A stretch of 64,000 nt of DNA from Diogma glabrata (Eukaryota; Arthropoda; Insecta; Diptera; Cylindrotomidae): contig OY856188.1 of assembly GCA_963693315.1 (NCBI GenBank), forward strand, positions 220,676,263-220,740,262, in the 5' to 3' direction. The notes beneath the pieces were generated by a model. The model saw nothing but the letters and a program-made list of their open reading frames with translations, was not told where the DNA came from and did no database searches. The position numbers and the translations under genes were made by a program. The stretch's first letter is position 1; the number at the start of each line of letters is the position of its first letter. Shown here one piece after another: positions 38,332 to 49,825 of this stretch.

Positions 38332-39679
38332 TGAAATTTAAAACATAGAAAAACAATATGTACGTTTATTCACATTCAAAGAAATAAATATACTAACAGC
38401 TGAGAAAAAATTAAATATAAAAAAGAATAACAAAATAAAGTTTTAAGTTTCGTTTTTGTTGTTCGTTGTTCGATAGCAAATATATTTTTATATGTATGTA
38501 AACTTATAATGCATATGTATAGAAAAAGTTTTCCGTATATAATAACTTTTTTATTTATGATCCGATTTGTTTGAATCCGGATCCCAATATAGGTTACACT
38601 AATATCAGTTAGCTGTGAAAATTTGAATTGAATCCATCTGCGAATAAAAAAGCCTTATGCTCCACAAAGTTTTAATCTAGCGTATTAATATATAAGAAGA
38701 TGTATTTCATTGTAATATTGTTTAGTGTGATTTTTCTTTATATTCAAAATTTGAAATAAATATTTATATCTCATAATAGAATAAAAAAAAATAACTTTCT
38801 TTGTGAAGATGCGAGTGTTCGTTTCAGTATTGTTCTTCAATGATATAGAAAACAGTATTAGTCGTATAAAAATGTTATTCTTGAACCAGATCGTTGACTA
38901 TTTAACATGAAGTAATAAAATGATAATATTTTGGAGGATTTGAATTGAAGGAGAAATTACTTAAAATACGATAATAATGTGTAAAATAAATTTCATTTAA
39001 TTAGCAAACTGAATTTTTTTATTGAGGAAATAGCCGTGTCCGATTTGACTGAAGCAACTGATACAACTGAAAAATTGAATGCAATTGTTGTTGTTTTTTC
39101 AGTTGTTTCAGTCAAATCGAACGCACCTATGGTGTCATATTAGATTTTAAATCAATTCATCAATTAGTTAGTCTTTCTTTGATCTTCCTTTACGTTCCAT
39201 AGAATAAAAAAACATAGAATAGAATACTTACACTAACGCCCGAAAATCCTAATCAAAATTAGTTACAATAAGACAATTACTGCATAAAACTGGCCATACG
39301 TAAAAAAAACTAAAGAAAGCGCAATTTGGCGTTATTCGATTAAGCTCAAACTGCAGTACGGAACATGTGTTGCTTTCTTTTTCAAAATTTTATGTCATAT
39401 TAAACGAGATTTGTAATAACTCGTTTTAATCATTAGCCCAATCAACTCCTATTGTAAATAGATCAACTAATCAATTAATATCCTACAGTGACATCGACTT
39501 CATCTGTCAAATAGCAACATCAGGTTAAAGCACAATAGATCTTTAGGTAGCAGTCCTACTTGATATAGGTAACCAAAATAGCTCCGCTTTCAGACTCCAC
39601 CATAAAAAAGTATAAAGTAATTACAATACGTAAATCAATATTTTCTACCAATACGCAACATTTTATATTATAAAGTTGA
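38332..39679. other. No gene; one 90-bp hairpin
   Basis: AT-rich sequence with no long frame. At 39036-39126 there is an inverted repeat: GTGTCCGATTTGACTGAAGC and CAACTGAAAAA against TTTTTTCAGTTG and TTTCAGTCAAATCGAACGCAC, likely a small MITE. Confidence 0.6.
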
Positions 39680-40465
39680 AAAGCCCGAGCGGCAAGATGT
39701 CCGCTAGAAATAGGCAGATTTCGAGATCAGACAGTTTTGTGTACAAGTAGAATCTGATGCATCAGATTAGTTTAAACAAAACAAACTAATTACAAACAGA
39801 TATCGAACAAATTTTAAAAAGAAAATTGGCTACATATAAGCAAAACTACATCTATCCAATTTTGCAACAAACAAATATCAAATCCACCACAGAACATATG
39901 TATGACACTATATGAAAAACACACGGCTAACCTGCTCTATATCATATGTCGTGCAATTGCTGCAATATCAAAATAGTTTATTTCTAGGAAAAAAAATTAA
40001 TTTCTTTTTATATATTTTTTTATTAACTCTTATAAAGTTTTTGCAAATTGTTGTTCAAGATATTAATGAAACACATTTTTAGAAAAGATTTTTTGATATG
40101 GTTCTACAAATACGACCCTCACGGTGCCGGTTGTTTCAAAAAATTTTTTTTTGCAAACTTTTTTGTTGGAGCCGCTCACTCAGGAACCTCTAACTACAGA
40201 GGTCTATTTTTAAAACAAATTGATAAAAAGACTCTAAAGTTTCTAAATTTGTTAACTTTTTAAAAATATTAGTATCTAAACCGCCGTTATAACGGTTTTA
40301 AAAAATTACTTTTTTTTTAGAAAATTTTGCTGATTCATAAATTTCTCCAAGATATCAATAGAACACACATGTACAGAAAATTTACCTCAACAAGTGCGAC
40401 CATGTGCAAGTCCCGGTCGTTTTCGATATATCTCATATCGTTTATATTTTTATATTATAATTTTA
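39680..40465 (-). mobile_element. Family H copy D, 3' part (minus orientation)
   Basis: On the minus strand the order is tandem-unit material (CGGTTTAGATACTAATATTT and so on, one-and-a-half units), the unique right part, GAAATCTGCCT (one mismatch to the 11-mer; 39712-39722) and the 3' hairpin AGCGG-8 nt-CCGCT (39688-39705) followed by CGGGCTTTT. The hairpin loop differs from copy B (ACATCTTG against ATATACGTG) while the stem is kept. The 5' end and TA tract are lost near 40465. Confidence 0.8.
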
Positions 40466-40586
40466 TATTTTTCAAAAATTTAATTTTCAATCAATTTTAA
40501 TTTGTATAACGTTTTGCTTCTGTTATTTTTTTCTTTTGAATTTTCATATATAATTTTTTAAATTTTAATAAAGAATATTTTTTCGT

Positions 40587-40622
40587 CTGAAGATGATGCG
40601 GGAATCGCATTGAAACGTTACG
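40587..40622 (+). ncRNA. Hammerhead-like stem-loop motif (degenerate)
   Basis: CTGAAGA box, then a 5-bp stem ATGCG/CGCAT with loop GGAAT, then GAAACGTTACG. Same organisation as the motif at 2044-2077. The stem is not flush with the box, so ribozyme activity is unlikely as it stands. Confidence 0.35.
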
Positions 40623-40652
40623 ATAAAAAATATATGTTTTTGAAATCATGTG

Positions 40653-40852
40653 NNNNNNNNNNNNNNNNNNNNNNNNNNNNNNNNNNNNNNNNNNNNNNNN
40701 NNNNNNNNNNNNNNNNNNNNNNNNNNNNNNNNNNNNNNNNNNNNNNNNNNNNNNNNNNNNNNNNNNNNNNNNNNNNNNNNNNNNNNNNNNNNNNNNNNNN
40801 NNNNNNNNNNNNNNNNNNNNNNNNNNNNNNNNNNNNNNNNNNNNNNNNNNNN
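40653..40852. other. Assembly gap (200 N)
   Basis: Exactly 200 unspecified bases, a conventional placeholder; the true distance between the flanks is unknown. Confidence 0.99.
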
Positions 40853-41490
40853 CATTTACTTGAGTAGGTAAAAACATTAATTTGTTTGAAACAGTGAAGA
40901 AAGTAGGTTTGGAGAATTTTTAAATTTTGAGCAATTATCGATGTAGTAAAATATATTTCACCCTCCATATTTAAGTAATTGATCAGTTCATAGAGAAGTT
41001 CGGCTATTATAGAGAAAGTATAAGCCACACTCTTCTATTTTCAAGAAAACTGTTATCATAACTGAAATATATTTGCCTATGAAATGAATACTAAAGTACA
41101 TAATTATTTTAGGGGAGAAACTTTAATTTTACTGTAATCTGTTGTAGTTACTGCAACGGATATAAATAAACTTCTGATTTTCAGTGACACTATTCTTACT
41201 TATGAAAACTATGTACATACTACATTCAAAAAATATTTAAAAGTAAAGAAAAATCTAAAAATTTGGAAAAGATAAGTTTTTTCTTGGTACATATATATCT
41301 ATTTATAAAAAAAACACTGTTTTCTGTTTTTGATTTTTCTAAAAATACAGAAATTTTTGTTTCTTTTAACAAAACGTGATTTATAATTTCTTTCAATAGA
41401 TCGCAGAATTTTATTTAAGATTATTCGATCTCATCGAATATAAAAAACACTTGAACCGAAACTTTGCTCTTTCAAAAATACGACAATTGT
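40853..41490. other. No recognisable gene
   Basis: AT-rich flank between the gap and the 3.1 kb element, with no supported feature apart from the left target duplication GACAATTGT at 41482-41490. Confidence 0.5.
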
Positions 41491-41562
41491 GGCAGAACGA
41501 AATAATCTATAAAGACATAACTTATAAAAAAAAACGACATAATCTAAAATCGTTTTGTATGG

Positions 41563-41877
41563 GTTTATAGACTAATTCGTTTGGAAACGAATTAATCTAT
41601 AAAACCAAAATGAATTTGAAAAAAAAAACGACATAGTCTATAAACTGAAAAGGAGTTTATAGACTAATTCGTTTTGAAACGAATTAGTCTATAAAATTTA
41701 TTTTTATAGAATATGTCGTTTTAGAATTTATAGACTAATTCGTTTTCAAACGAATTAGTCTATAAAACCCAAAAGTTCAAAATTTATAAATTAATTCGTT
41801 TTCAAACAAATTAGTCTATAAATTATGGAAATGCAGATTTATAGACTAATTCGTTTGAAAACGAATTAGTCTATAAA
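41563..41877. repeat. Five near-perfect palindromes of about 40 bp
   Basis: Units at 41563-41603, 41656-41695, 41727-41766, about 41785-41823 and 41838-41877, each TTTATAGACTAATTCGTTT, two to four bases, then the inverse. More copies are at 44312-44341, 44358-44402, about 44436-44480 and 44514-44556. The spacing is irregular (30-90 bp). They probably serve as subterminal recognition sites. Confidence 0.9.
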
Positions 41878-42119
41878 TAATTTTCGAGCTCATCATATTT
41901 GATTGTGTGAGTGTGAGCGTGCACAACTGGCAGAACGAAATAATCTATTAAGACATAGCATATAAAATAAAACGACATAATCTATAAAAATCAGCATAAC
42001 GAATAAATGCGTGATTTACGAATGAAAAAAATATATGATTTTCCTTAATCGAACTGCGATGAAACGTTTTCATTTTTTATTGAATTTGTTTTACTTCGGT
42101 CTGAAAGACCTAAGTATTA

Positions 42120-42360
42120 CATTCATGAGCTCAAAGTGAAATTCTTACCCCCACTTTTTTTGACATTTCTCGACGTTTTAGGACCTCCTGATTCTAAAAA
42201 AGCAAAAAAAAAAATGTATGTCTGTCTGCCGGCCGGCCGTCATTATATACGCTGCAGGGAGGGATGTACGCGCTGGAGGGATTTCAAAATTTCTTTTTCT
42301 AAAAATGGGTATAGTCAAGGGAAAGGTCTGAAAGGACGCTGTGTTCGATAACTGTACCGG
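42120..42360 (+). other. GC-richer block with small ORF inside the element
   Basis: A 71-residue frame at 42136-42351 and the phrase TGTATGTCTGTCTGCCGGCC stand out from the AT-rich surroundings. CTGTCTGT-type blocks like this recur in many insect intergenic repeats. No domain is recognised and I do not call it a gene. Confidence 0.3.
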
Positions 42361-42779
42361 AAGTGTGTCAAAAAAATCATTATGTGTGTCAAAAATAGCA
42401 AATTTTCATATTTTTGGCTTAAAAAACGTTCATTTTAAGTGATTACGAGTAGTAACATTAAATTTGGAGAAATCTTGATGGTAGGGATTGGTATGTGAGA
42501 TCAAAAACTAGATTATTGCATTACAAGTTTGTCAAAAAAATGTTGTAAAGTGTGTCAAAAGAAAGATTTTTATTTATTTTTTTACCTAATTTTTTGGTAA
42601 AAAATAAAATTAATAGTTTGTTGGAAATGAATTTTATTATTATTATTGAGAATTATGGCATTATAAGTTTGTCAAAAAAATGTTGTCAAGTGTGTCAAAA
42701 AATGATTTCATTTATTTTTTAGCCAATTTTTTGGAAAAAAAAATGTAGCTGTTTTTATGACGTAAATGTAATTGAAAAT

Positions 42780-43680
42780 GAAATTGGACACGGAAATTTT
42801 TGAATTTGTTGTAGTTTTTGAAATATTTTTGGAATTTTGAAAAAGTTTGTATTTTTGATTTTGTAATAATTTTTGCAATATTTTTAGAATTTCGGGAAAA
42901 GTTTTAATTTTTGATTTTGTAAGAATTTTTGGAATATTTTTAGAATTTTGAAAAATTTTTAATTTTTGATATTATTATAATTTTTGGAATTTTGAAAAAA
43001 TTTTCAATTTTTGATTTTGTAATAATTTTTGCAATATTTTTAGAATTATGAAAAAAGTTTGAATTTTTGGAATATTATTGGAATTTAGAAAAAAGTTAAA
43101 TATTTGATTTCATTCTAATTTTTAGAATATTTTTGGAATTTTGAAGAAGGTTTCAATTTTTGATTTTGTTATAATTTTTGCAATATTTTTAGAATTTTTG
43201 AATTTTATATGTAGAATTTAGATATATAGAATTTAATATTTAGAATTTTGAAAAAAGTTTCATTTTTTGATTTTGTAAGAATTTTTGGAATATTTTTAGG
43301 ATTTTGAAAAATTTTAAACTTTTGATTTTATTATAATTTTTGGAATTTTGACACGGAAATTGTTGAATTTGATATAGTTTTTGAAATATTTTTGGAATCT
43401 TGAAAAAGTTTGTATTTTTGATTTTGTAATAATTTTTGCAATATTTTTAGAATTTCGGGAAAAGTTTTAATTTTTGATTTTGTAATAATTTTTGCAGTAT
43501 AGTATTTTTAAATTTTGGAAAAGTTTGAATTTTTAAGAATTTTCGGAATATTATCGGAATTTAGAAAAAGTTTAAATATTTGATTTCATTCTAATTTTTG
43601 GAACATTTTTGGAATTTTGAAAAAGTTTGATTTTATTTAATTTAACAATATTTTTGGAATTTTGATTATAATTTTCCGGC
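42780..43680. repeat. Degenerate tandem array with 563-bp higher-order period
   Basis: Short units of roughly 60-75 bp (TTTTTGATTTTGTAATAATT, TTTGCAATATTTTTAGAATT, GAAAAAGTTT) repeat throughout. A longer block starting GACACGGAAAT occurs at 42787 and again at 43350, nearly identical for over 130 bp, which gives a higher-order repeat of 563 bp. Confidence 0.8.
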
Positions 43681-43944
43681 AACGTATTGATGTTTTATGT
43701 TAGTTTTGTAATAAATTTTTAAACAGAGATAAAAAATACTTTTACTTTAACAAAGAGTTATGTTTGATATACATTGCTGCCCAAAACTAAAAACCATGTC
43801 CTCGTGAAAGTTTTTTGCGTGAAAGTTTTTTATGGTTGTTATTATAGATACAGAACCATACTATGATTATAATTGACCATATTTTATGGTTCTCTAAAAT
43901 ATGATCAATTAACCATAAAATTTTTTTGTGTGAACAATCAATAA

Positions 43945-44313
43945 TTACTCTACCCATCTATCGTTATTGTTATATTGAAATTGCTGTGGTTTGCCATTTT
44001 CACGTTTGTCCCCATTGTAGTAAATCATATGCTTTTTAATCATACTGTAGAAGTAGTATTTTTTACTTAGTTCATAGTACATGGGGTCAAAAGTATCCTT
44101 AGCTTTATTCAAATACGCGAATAATTTGTCAAATTTATATAATTTCTGCTTCCAGTTAAGACCAACAGCATTCTTGTTGTAGAAATAAATTATTGAAACT
44201 GGTAAAGCTGGATCGACCAAACCGTTGCCATGGAAAAAAGTGGCAAGTGTTAGGCGTTCATTGTAATTGAAATTTGATGAGAATAAAATTTCCAATGCGA
44301 AAGCAGGCCATGA
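43945..44313 (-). pseudogene. Gene fragment carried by the 3.1 kb element
   Basis: About 122 codons read WPAFALEILFSSNFNYNERL, FFHGNGLVDPALPVSIIYFY, NKAKDTFDPMYYELSKKYYF and end KPQQFQYNNNDRWVE. The composition (aromatic-rich, balanced charge, few low-complexity runs) is that of a real protein, unlike the surrounding AT-rich noise. I do not recognise the family. The frame runs directly out of an element palindrome at 44312-44341, so the original start has been cut off and the first residues in the open frame come from transposon sequence. It is probably a captured exon rather than a transposase piece. Confidence 0.5.
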
Positions 44314-44628
44314 ATTCGTTTTCAAACGAATTAGTCTATAAAAACTGAAAGTTTAAAATTCATAGACCAATTCGTTTGAAAACGAATTAGTCTATAAAAT
44401 TTTCGTTCAATTTTTTTTATAGATTATGTCGTTTTTGAGTTTATAGGTGATTTCGTTTGGAAACGAAATAAAATATAAAAAAAAGAATTTCATAGACTAT
44501 GTCGTTTTTATTTTTATAGATTAATTCGTTTTTAAACGAAATAACCTATAAAAAAAAATTTATAGATTATGTCGTTTTTATTTTTATAGATTAAAATTTA
44601 TAGATTATTTCACCGCGCCGACAATTGT

Positions 44629-45760
44629 TCTTAATTTCGTATAAGCAAGGTTAAATTGGCAGATTAAACCATTTGAAAAAATAATAATCAAACTACATAA
44701 AAAAGATTTACCAAATAATTTAATTAAATGTTACGCTCAAACACTGATGAATGTGATCCACGTTTATTACTCATACATCAGCACCGGTCAAAGTTTTGTA
44801 TAACTTGAATTTTGTTTACACATTGTTCGGTGTTCCAAAAAGAAGATCCCGTCAGCCTAATTTACTAATTAAGTCTGAACTAAATATTAGGTACCATATA
44901 GGCCATGGATGAGGCGGAGTGGTATTGTGCACTAAGTGATAAGTACTAACCATATCCAACATCAGATTGTGATTAGAACAGACAGTTCTCGCGGTATTTT
45001 CCTTTTATCACCCGGTTCTCTTATAAGTTATCAATCGGTGTAAAAATATTACTCAATTTATTTTGCTCTTTTTATACTGTCATTGTTTGTGTTTGCTTAA
45101 ACTTTAAACAAAGAGAATCAAAAATGTATCATTCTACCTCAATTGCAAATCCAAGATTGATTGAATGATTAATTAAAATAATATGATACCAAAAAATAAA
45201 ATTTATTCAAATTAATAGTATAAACTTTTTGTAATTAGTAATAATAAACAGAACGTAAACATGGTCATAGCAATATATAAACTCAAAAATATTAGTGTTT
45301 ATAATAAATTTAATCTAATCTTCACGAAATTGTTTTTATTTCCTGGATGATGTGTGCGTGATTTGTATAATATATTAATTGTTTTTTGCATTCTATTTTT
45401 ACAAAATACAACCGTGATCCAATACAATTTTTCTTTGTTTACATTTTTATATTTTGTGCTATTAATTTAACAAATAAAATACATATTTGCCGTATTCCTG
45501 TGGGCTTTTATAGATTATAGATTATTAGATTTATGTTTTTAGATTCTTAATGTTACATCTTCAACTACGTTTATTAAGAAATAACTCAACATTATTATGT
45601 CGTTAAACAATTTACGCAAAAGCGTAAAAATACTTTGAATTAGTTAAAAATTAACGTGAACAAATATTTGTAATTTGTATATTAAAAAGGTTATAAAAAT
45701 TAAAATAACTACTTTGCTATAAATAATCTTTTCTCGATTAAAACGGAGAATACCCTTATT
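44629..45760. other. No recognisable gene
   Basis: AT-rich region with no coding motif, splice pattern or long repeat that I can support. Confidence 0.5.
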
Positions 45761-46261
45761 GACTAAGAGCCCGCGACGGCCAGACCTTCGTTATTTTATA
45801 AAAGCTGAAAGTTTCACTAAGCATACCCCCTACTGAGATAGGAAAGATTAGCGACATATGAAGTTGGATCATGGTGGCTTTGGCAGGGAGCAGGTAACAG
45901 AGGGGCCTTCAAAGTTTCGTGAAAGTATAAAAGGTGATTTTTTTATATATTCTTCATTGTAGTACTAGAAGTCACGTTACCTATTGCCAGACACTTACTA
46001 TCGTGGTAACCCCTGCCAGACACCCTTGAACATTATCAATTTGTTAAAGTTTAAGGGTGACTTCTACTACTATCCCAAAGAATATATAAAAATTACCTTT
46101 TAAACTTTCACGAGGCCCCTCTGTTACCTTCTCCCTTCCAAAGCCACCATGATCCTAACTTCATATGTCGCTAATCGTTCCTACCTGAGTAGGGGGTATG
46201 CGCAGAAAAACTTTCAGCTTTTATAAAATAACGAAGGTCTGGCCGTCGCGGGCTCTCGGTC
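45761..46261. mobile_element. Large foldback MITE
   Basis: 501 bp: arms of about 220 bp, GACTAAGAGCCCGCGACGGC ... GGATCATGGTGGCTTTGG ... AACAGAGGGGCC and their inverses, around a unique centre of about 60 bp. TATT lies on both sides (45757-45760, 46262-46265) as a possible target duplication. Its GC content is higher than the surroundings. Confidence 0.85.
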
Positions 46262-47206
46262 TATTAGTTAAAGTTCTTATATTTTTGCACTATTTATTAA
46301 GGTTTCTTAAGTTGTTTGAATTGAATGTACAATTTTTAGTAACTTCCAACTAGTGATGGGTAACTTCAGCTAAATTAGTGATCCATTCAGAGCAAGTCGT
46401 TCATCCGCACTGACCGATTTAAAAACTTCGGTCTTCGTTCAATCGGTCACTTGCACAAACATTAAATATTTTAGTCAAAAATAATAATAAAAAAACCTCG
46501 TTAATAGGTCAAGAACCACATCCTAATTAACAAGCAACAATCAACATAAATCTAAGACCAATGCGTCTAAAAAGTTGCGAAGGCTATTCAAAACTTTTTG
46601 CAAAGAAGATGAGTTGCGAAATAAAGAAGAAAACCTTTTTCGTTTAAACAAAAAATATTACTCATACTAATGTTATTTATTTAAAAAAATGATAAATCAT
46701 TGCTTAAAAATCTATTCAGGATTTATAATATAGCACATCTACTATTTTAAGCCATACTCTATTTGTTTGTTTTCTACCGTTTGCCTTAAGGATTCTCCTT
46801 TATAACTTGTTGCAACCTCATTTCAATCTAACTATTCTAGACTAACATCTCATCCTCTAATTAACATTCAATAAAAAAATGCATGAATGGATCCATACAT
46901 CGATTTAAAGAAAAAACATTATTAAAAACAAAATTGCACTATAAAATAAGAAATATAATGTTTAAGTACTGACATGTAGTAAAATTTTAATTTTTAACGC
47001 TTTAGCTAGTACAACAAACAATTTTATTTCACAGCAAATATTGCAAACAATTAAATTAAATCTAAAAAAATTAAATGAAATTAATTCTATTATACAGCAT
47101 CCATCCACCAACAAAAATTAACAATAATAATAAAAACAATTTAAATACATATATGTATATGTACATTTTAATAATTTTGTTTGTTCAAACTTAACAAGTA
47201 TTATAA

Positions 47207-47460
47207 TAAATTTCACTAACAAATTAAAATAAACACGCCAATTTCTTGTTAACTAATAGTTTATATGAACTATATACGTATTTCGAAAGCTATACTTTCA
47301 TCGATAGTAGTATATATCAAAACTGATATATAATACTGTCAGTTTTGATATATACTACTGTCGATGGAAGCATAGCTTTCGAAATACGTATATAGTAAAT
47401 AAAAACTATAAGTTAACAAGAAATTGGCGTTTTTATTTTAATTTATTAGTGAAATTTAAT
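47207..47460. mobile_element. Foldback MITE nested in the hAT element
   Basis: Arms of about 120 bp: AAATTTCACTAACAAATTAA, CGCCAATTTCTTGTTAACT, TATATACGTATTTCGAAAGC and CGATAGTAGTATATATCAAA, followed by the inverse in the same order. The loop is only a few bases. Confidence 0.85.
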
Positions 47461-47639
47461 ATATATGTACAAACAAACAAATTTTTTTTTCATAATCATT
47501 AATATATTCAATCATCTTCATAATCAATTTTTTTTTCATTTTCATTTCACAATTCACAATTTGTAAAAGTTGAATGAAATACATTTCTTTTTTTCAATAG
47601 CATTTACATATTCTTAAAAATGGCAATTTATTTTTCATT

Positions 47640-48342
<703 letters not shown>

Positions 48343-48422
48343 AAACGATCGGTCGTTGTTCATTGAAGTGACCCGTTCAATTAACTTCGGTCGTTCACGA
48401 CCGACACATCACTACTTCCCAC

Positions 48423-49825
48423 AATAAAGTTAGAAAAATATTTAACTTCTTTCAAATACATATCCTTCTGTCACTAACAACTGAGTGACTCAATCCATTC
48501 TTTGATGGACAAAAAATCGTATTACAGACAAGCCAAACCTAATTTATCCTCTATATTTCATATTAATCTTTAGCAGTATTGAGAACGCTGCACAAAAAAA
48601 TGTTGGTTCCTGTTTATTATTTTGCTTCTGGCTTCCAAAAATATACGTCCATATCGGTAACTATAATAAAACAACATTTGTCTGGACAAATATTTTTCGA
48701 CAGGTATTTTTGAAAGAATGTTTGGTTTTAAGTAAAACACCGTAAATCGAATGTGGGTGTGTTGTGTTACATATATATAATATGGAACATGGTCCTATTA
48801 TGGTATAATATGGAACGTTTTTAAACAAGAATTAAAGTAAAGTTTCAGATATATTTATTTGTTTTGTTTTAAATTTGTAATAGGTTTAGTTTAATTTATT
48901 TCATACTTAGTTTTTTTTTAATATCCGGTTATTTAAAAAATGTCTTGAACATCGATTTTTAATTGATAAAGTTGGCCAGCGAAAAGGTTAAACAGACTTT
49001 TTGCCAAATATCCAATATAATGTAAAAACTAGCTATAAAAAACTGGTAATTTAGAATTGTTTGGTTAGATTAATATTTAAATTAAATTTGTTTTTATCGT
49101 AATTTTTAAAATATAATTTTAATTTTTATTCAGTTATTCTGATTTTTAATAGCTTAAATTCAATAACCGGTTTTAGATCGCTAAACACAATATTGTGCGG
49201 AGCATGTAATTTATTCTTTACATAATCAACACAAGGGCTTCAATCACAACGTAATATTCATTTGACCGAATAGAAAAAGCAATTAGGGAAGTCATATATT
49301 AGATTTTAACTTCGGAAAAATTCTCCGATCGATGATAACATTTGAAACGTGTTTAAAAAAGTGTAAAGAACAATATTGTTGATATCAAAATGCGCCCGCG
49401 ATAAAAATGGTGTTACGTAATAATTTACCCCTTCTATGGTTAAAAACATTGTTTTTTTTTAAACAAAAACAACTATTTTTAGGGTTCCGTTTTTTATACA
49501 GAACACGATTGGTAAGAGTAAAACGAGTTTTTCACATTATATCGATTATCTCGTAAACTATAAATGCTATGGACCTGAAATTTAAGGTGCGTATAAAACT
49601 AATCTGTTCTCATAAAATGACAGATACAAATAAAACTAAAGTTGTTTTCGTTTGGTTTACAGGGTTACGAAGTGAGACCTTTGAGAAAATACTTTTTTTT
49701 CAAGAGATTCAAGTAGGGTATCATATGAAAGGGCTTCATTTCAGTATTCCTTAAAAATTTATTTTGGAATTTTACACCTCACCATTTTTTGTATAATTTT
49801 GAATAATGACGTTTTCTTTGTGTTT
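48423..49825. other. No recognisable gene
   Basis: AT-rich sequence. The 61-codon frame at 49569-49754 has no supporting motif. Confidence 0.45.

Larger units (their letters stand above)
41491..44619. mobile_element. Mutator-like (?) transposon carrying a gene fragment
   Basis: 3129 bp bounded by GACAATTGT duplications (41482-41490 and 44620-44628; 9 bp). Ends GGCAGAACGAAATAATCTAT and, inverted, GGCGCGGTGAAATAATCTAT. Both flanks are filled with 36-44 bp palindromes (TTATAGACTAATTCGTTT and inverse) and with ACGACATARTCTATAA. The left terminal 60 bp is repeated at 41929, so an internal tandem duplication is likely. Inside are a diverged tandem array (42780-43680) and a coding-like fragment (43945-44313, minus). 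A 9-bp duplication is typical of MULEs, but no transposase is present to confirm it. Confidence 0.65.

Noticed and set aside
44938..44962. Possible YGSL-encoding ChaC first exon on the minus strand (CTAACCATATCC)
   Set aside because: The reading is one base out of frame for F-G-Y-G-S and lacks flanking homology.
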